From Phoenicimicrobium sp964438695 (GTDB lineage Bacteria > Atribacterota > Phoenicimicrobiia > Phoenicimicrobiales > Phoenicimicrobiaceae): a DNA stretch of 26,094 bases. The first letter of the stretch is position 1. The number at the start of each line of letters is the position of its first letter. Under the pieces are notes generated by a model. It worked only from the letters and a program-made list of their open reading frames with translations. It had not been told where the DNA came from and made no database searches. The stretch covers positions 1 to 26,094 of the forward strand of contig CAYTKP010000012.1 of assembly GCA_964438695.1 (NCBI GenBank), written 5' to 3'. Made by a program: the position numbers and the translations under genes. Of this stretch, positions 23,390-26,094 are shown piece by piece.

Positions 23390-24493
23390 TTATAAGGAAT
23401 TAGAAGATAATTTCTGAGAAATATCTTCTAATTCACCAAGTAAAATATCATTCTCCTCTTTTCGACCTACCGTTATACGTAAAAAATATCTGGAGTTGGA
23501 AAAAACAGGGTCAGAAACTGTTTGGACTAAAATCCCTTCTTTTAATAAACTATTATAAACCAAATCAGTATTTTCTTTAGAGCCTACTTCAACCAGAAGG
23601 AAATTAGTATACGATGGATATACTTTAAAAGGCGGGATTTCATTTATTTTAAGTGTCAATCTTTCACGTTCTTCAATAATCTTGTTTATGATATCTTTTA
23701 AAATTTTTTTATTTTCGAAGACTATCTGAGCAGCAAGTTGAGAAAAACTATTTACATTAAATGGGCTTTTAACTTTTTTCACTTCATCTATGATTTCTGG
23801 ATTAGAAAGTAAGTATCCTACCCGTAAACCAGCCAAACTATAGGCCTTGGAAAAAGTCCGAAGAACAGCTAAATTATGGTAACGAGAAATCAAGGAAGCA
23901 AAGGTCTTCCTCCCAAATTCGTAATAAGCTTCATCCATCACTACCAGACAACTTGATTCTTCAATTATTTTTATAATCTTATCCTCGACAAAATAATTTC
24001 CAGTGGGAGCATTAGGATAGGCTATAAAAACTATAGAAGAATCTTCTTTTTTAGCTTCTTCTAAAATTCCATCTTCATCTAAGCTAAAATTATTTTGATC
24101 TAAAGGAATTTCCACGAAATTAGTATCGTTAATAATTGAATAAATTTTATACATAGCAAAAGAAGGGGCAGTTGTAATAATCCTTCTCCCTTTTTCAGAA
24201 AAAGCTTTGATTAGATAATCAATAAGTTCATCAGAACCATTTCCTACAATTATATTACTTGGAGTTAAACCCAGGGAAGTAGAAATTATCCTGCTTAATT
24301 TCTCAGAATTCGCATCAGGGTAACGGGAGTATTGTAAATTTTTGGCCTTTTTTAGTATCTCTTCAGTAATCGTACTGGGCAACCCATAAGGATTTTCATT
24401 GGCATTTAATTTTATTTTATAAGGTATCTGATGAGGGTCATAAGGCTTTAGCTCCTTTAAACAGTTGCGGAAATATTTTTGATTTTTTCTCAT
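23390..24493 (-). CDS. hisC: Histidinol-phosphate aminotransferase-like protein (class I/II, PLP-dependent)
   Basis: This 367-residue cytosolic enzyme matches the HisC branch of fold-type I aminotransferases, which transfers the amino group between glutamate and imidazole-acetol phosphate in histidine synthesis. The HisC-like N-terminal motif KLNANENPYG is at 28-37, followed by SRYPD (56-60) and VGNGSDELI (83-91). D187 and Y190 (MDEAYYEF) contact the cofactor, and K216 in TFSKAYSLAGLRVGY is the lysine that forms the Schiff base. R344-R350 around YFLRITVGR bind the substrate phosphate or carboxylate. No other his gene is present, so a related role (aromatic or other keto acids, or cobalamin-type L-threonine-phosphate chemistry) cannot be ruled out; the hisC symbol is by family. 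It lies 51 bases after the B3/B4 gene. Confidence 0.85.
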   Translation of the reverse strand: MRKNQKYFRNCLKELKPYDPHQIPYKIKLNANENPYGLPSTITEEILKKAKNLQYSRYPDANSEKLSRIISTSLGLTPSNIIVGNGSDELIDYLIKAFSEKGRRIITTAPSFAMYKIYSIINDTNFVEIPLDQNNFSLDEDGILEEAKKEDSSIVFIAYPNAPTGNYFVEDKIIKIIEESSCLVVMDEAYYEFGRKTFASLISRYHNLAVLRTFSKAYSLAGLRVGYLLSNPEIIDEVKKVKSPFNVNSFSQLAAQIVFENKKILKDIINKIIEERERLTLKINEIPPFKVYPSYTNFLLVEVGSKENTDLVYNSLLKEGILVQTVSDPVFSNSRYFLRITVGRKEENDILLGELEDISQKLSSNSL

Positions 24494-24544
24494 ATCTTAT
24501 AAGTTCCTTTCTTTTTAGACCACATAAAGCCCCGATAATATAAT

Positions 24545-25249
24545 TTAAAAATCTATTTCAATCTCTCTATTACCTCGATTCAACAAATCAGTAGTTAATT
24601 CTGCCTTGCACTGTTCGATTAATAATTTCGCTAATTCATCTCTTGCCTCTTCAATAAGTCTTTGAGGGACTTCTCCAATCCCATCGATATTGATAACTAT
24701 TCTTTTGGTATCCTCTGTAATTTTACTAAAATCACCGTTTCGCCAATTCCATCTTCTACACATTATTTTTAAAGTCTTATCATCAAAATAGATTACTTCT
24801 CCCGGTTGCGGATGTTCTTCATCTTCTCCCCCTAAAGGAATAAAACATTCATCCCCTTTAGCAAAACCTAGGCGTAAATTTCCTTCTATTCTATCAACAT
24901 CATCTCCCCCGCAAGGGATAAGATATTTTACAGAAACATAATTAAATAGGGCTACTACTGAATTGATAAAAGGGAAGCCTCCCCTTTTTTTAATTCTTTT
25001 TAAAAGTGATTTTATAGAGGGAGGAAATTTATTCGGATTAGAACCGAATTTTAGATGAGCTTCATCCCAGGCTTTTATAAAAGGATGGGTAAATATATCT
25101 TCTTTCGCTCTTTTTTCAATCTCTTTATTTAAAGGTCTCTTTATTCTTTTATTACCAAGTGCATTTTCTACATCTTTAACAATTATTATTCCTCTTTTAA
25201 AATCAGGAAATTGGGTAAAAATTTCTGGGTCTATGATTATCTTTCTCAT
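24545..25249 (-). CDS. B3/B4 tRNA-binding domain protein
   Basis: This 234-residue protein consists of a stand-alone B3/B4 domain, the editing-site fold of phenylalanyl-tRNA synthetase beta subunits (COG3382 type). Characteristic stretches are AWDEAHLKFGSNPNKFPPSIKSLLKRI (about 61-87), the glycine-rich GGFPFINSVVALFNYVSVKYLIPCGGDDVDRI (about 91-122), FIPLGGEDEEHPQPGEVIYFDD and MCRRWNWRNGD. Free-standing members are thought to act in trans, for example clearing mischarged aminoacyl-tRNA, but many are uncharacterised. There is no synthetase core, so it is not a PheT fragment. It is the second gene of the run that starts with the bifunctional nuclease-family gene, after a 192-base leader with several hairpins. 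The ATG is preceded by a weak GGAAG stretch. Confidence 0.85.
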   Translation of the reverse strand: MRKIIIDPEIFTQFPDFKRGIIIVKDVENALGNKRIKRPLNKEIEKRAKEDIFTHPFIKAWDEAHLKFGSNPNKFPPSIKSLLKRIKKRGGFPFINSVVALFNYVSVKYLIPCGGDDVDRIEGNLRLGFAKGDECFIPLGGEDEEHPQPGEVIYFDDKTLKIMCRRWNWRNGDFSKITEDTKRIVINIDGIGEVPQRLIEEARDELAKLLIEQCKAELTTDLLNRGNREIEIDF

Positions 25250-25291
25250 ACTTTATCTACTTCCATCTTTTTTTATATACAGACATTTTTA

Positions 25292-25400
25292 CTTGTCCTC
25301 GCTCCCCCTTTTCTCAAGGACAAGCTTCACAAAGACAAGATTTATCTGTTTCAAATATTCTTCGAATATCAATTTATTTAGAGCTTCTTTATTTAGGTTC
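25292..25400 (-). promoter_or_regulatory. Structured leader upstream of the B3/B4 gene
   Basis: The 192-base gap 25250-25441 holds three perfect small stems: CTTGTCCT (25292-25299) / AGGACAAG (25317-25324), ATATTC (25355-25360) / GAATAT (25364-25369), and TAGGTT / AACCTA (about 25396-25413). On the transcribed strand a second CTTGTCT lies just upstream of CTTGTCC, so GGACAAG has two possible partners. This may be an attenuator-like leader or a processing site between the two genes. I do not recognise a known riboswitch, and there is no gene here. Confidence 0.35.
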
Positions 25401-25441
25401 CTTGAAACCTATAAAGCATTTATTGGGAAAATAGAGGAAAA

Positions 25442-25972
25442 TTATTTCTTCTTCTCTAAGCCCCTAATCTGGTCTCGTAATTTGGCAGCTTCTTCATAAT
25501 TTTCTGCTTCCACTGCTTTTTGCATCTTTTCTCTCAATTCTGCAAGTTTTATTTCCTTTTCATCTTCCAAAGTAATCTTCTCAGTAGAGGCTTTATTTAG
25601 TACATCTTCAGTTACATAAATTGGGATATCAATCCTTAAAGCTAAAGCTATAGCATCACTTGGTCTGGCATCGATTTCCTTTTCTATGTGGCCTGATTTT
25701 AAACTGATAGAAGCAAAATAAGTATTTTGTTTGATATTACAAATAACTATCCTAGTAACAATCACATCTAGAGAGTCTAAAATATTTTTTATCAAATCAT
25801 GAGGTAAAGGTCTTATTGGTTTAATCTTTTCTAAAGCTAAAGAAATCATTTTTGCTTCATAGGGTCCTATCCAGATAGGAAGCCACCTTTTTTCAGCCTC
25901 ATCTTTTAAAATTACCACAAAACCTTTTGTAACCGGATCTATCGCTACTCCAGAAACTTTTACCCTGATCAT
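25442..25972 (-). CDS. Bifunctional nuclease (BFN/DUF151) family protein with C-terminal UVR motif
   Basis: This 176-residue protein has a BFN domain (DUF151) at 1 to about 125, including the typical VSGVAIDPVTKGFVVILKD, LPIWIGPYEAKMISLAL, RPLPHDLI and the signature IDARPSDAIALALRIDIPIYV. A UVR motif follows at about 140-174 (LAELREKMQKAVEAENYEEAAKLRDQIR), the helical hairpin that binds UvrA/UvrB or McsA-type partners. Plant relatives have DNase/RNase activity, and bacterial members occur widely, often with this UVR tail; the cellular role is not settled. It heads the minus-strand run bfn - B3/B4 - hisC - clpB - mscS. The ATG has an AGAGGGA site and a SigH-like motif 81 bases upstream. Confidence 0.92.
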   Translation of the reverse strand: MIRVKVSGVAIDPVTKGFVVILKDEAEKRWLPIWIGPYEAKMISLALEKIKPIRPLPHDLIKNILDSLDVIVTRIVICNIKQNTYFASISLKSGHIEKEIDARPSDAIALALRIDIPIYVTEDVLNKASTEKITLEDEKEIKLAELREKMQKAVEAENYEEAAKLRDQIRGLEKKK

Positions 25973-26052
25973 TTTTATCCCTCTTTTTATTTATTTGCTA
26001 TTTTAACATATTTTTCTTTGAATTTTAAGACCTTTCTCTTTTTATATATTAT

Positions 26053-26076
26053 ATTCTACATAAAACAAAAAATCCC
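26053..26076 (-). promoter_or_regulatory. SigH-like promoter candidate for the bfn operon
   Basis: On the minus strand GGGATTT (26076-26070), a 13-base spacer and GAAT (26056-26053, in GTAGAATATAA) form the bipartite motif, 81 bases before the start of the BFN gene. It is the best candidate for the promoter of this gene run. The overlapping TATAAT (within GAATATAAT) could alternatively serve as a sigma-A -10 box. Confidence 0.4.
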
Positions 26077-26094
26077 TACCTAAATTTTATTTTT

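Noticed and set aside
24545..25249. Fragment of phenylalanyl-tRNA synthetase beta subunit (pheT)
   Set aside because: The protein is complete as a stand-alone B3/B4 domain with its own start, and no other PheT domain lies on either side.
1..26094. CRISPR array, insertion sequence, prophage or tRNA genes
   Set aside because: I found no evenly spaced repeats with unique spacers, no transposase or integrase, no phage genes and no cloverleaf-like sequence with a T-loop motif.

Overview
The window looks like a piece of a low-GC bacterial chromosome, probably a metagenome-assembled contig: it carries a run of exactly 100 N inside a gene. Genes are compact, most have clear AGGAGG-type ribosome binding sites, and start codons are ATG with one GTG. 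TRAP transport, an iron-type alcohol dehydrogenase, a CdaR regulator and SigH-like promoter motifs suggest a fermentative anaerobe from a Firmicutes-like or Atribacterota-like lineage. That is an inference from gene content; there is no rRNA or other taxonomic marker here, and I found no tRNA, insertion sequence or CRISPR array.

Region 1 (1-9.9 kb, all on the minus strand, read right to left) is a carbon-uptake and breakdown island. It runs: glycerate kinase, TRAP transporter (DctP, DctQ, DctM), D-2-hydroxyacid dehydrogenase, class II ketose-phosphate aldolase, FGGY sugar kinase, iron-containing alcohol dehydrogenase, and the first 33 codons of a probable LarA-like (lactate racemase family) protein cut by the window edge. 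A plausible flow is uptake of an organic or sugar acid, phosphorylation by the FGGY kinase, aldol cleavage to a triose phosphate plus an aldehyde, oxidation or reduction of the fragments by the two dehydrogenases, and entry of glycerate into glycolysis through glycerate kinase. The substrate cannot be read from the sequence. Strong hairpins after dctP and after dctM suggest the three parts are expressed at different levels.

Region 2 (9.9-15.0 kb) holds a CdaR-type sugar-diacid regulator, an intact DHA2-type MFS exporter, a small unrecognised protein, and two decayed genes. One is a 60-codon relic of a second copy of the MFS exporter. The other is a short frameshifted remnant that still has a promoter-like motif and a ribosome binding site. 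The intergenic stretches are long and AT-rich, with several inverted repeats.

Region 3 (15.0-19.8 kb, plus strand) carries a LonB-type ATP-dependent protease interrupted by the assembly gap, an exported TPR protein, and a membrane protein of the LiaF/toast-rack type.

Region 4 (19.8-26.1 kb, minus strand) is a likely operon: bifunctional nuclease-family protein, B3/B4-domain protein, HisC-like aminotransferase, ClpB chaperone and an MscS channel. With the Lon protease and the LiaF-like protein this half is rich in proteostasis and envelope-stress functions.

The most interesting non-coding signal is a bipartite motif (AGGA-TTT, 13-15 bases, GAAT or GTAT) that recurs upstream of up to five genes. 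In four of them it lies at nearly the same distance from the start codon, and it resembles the SigH promoter of Bacillus.
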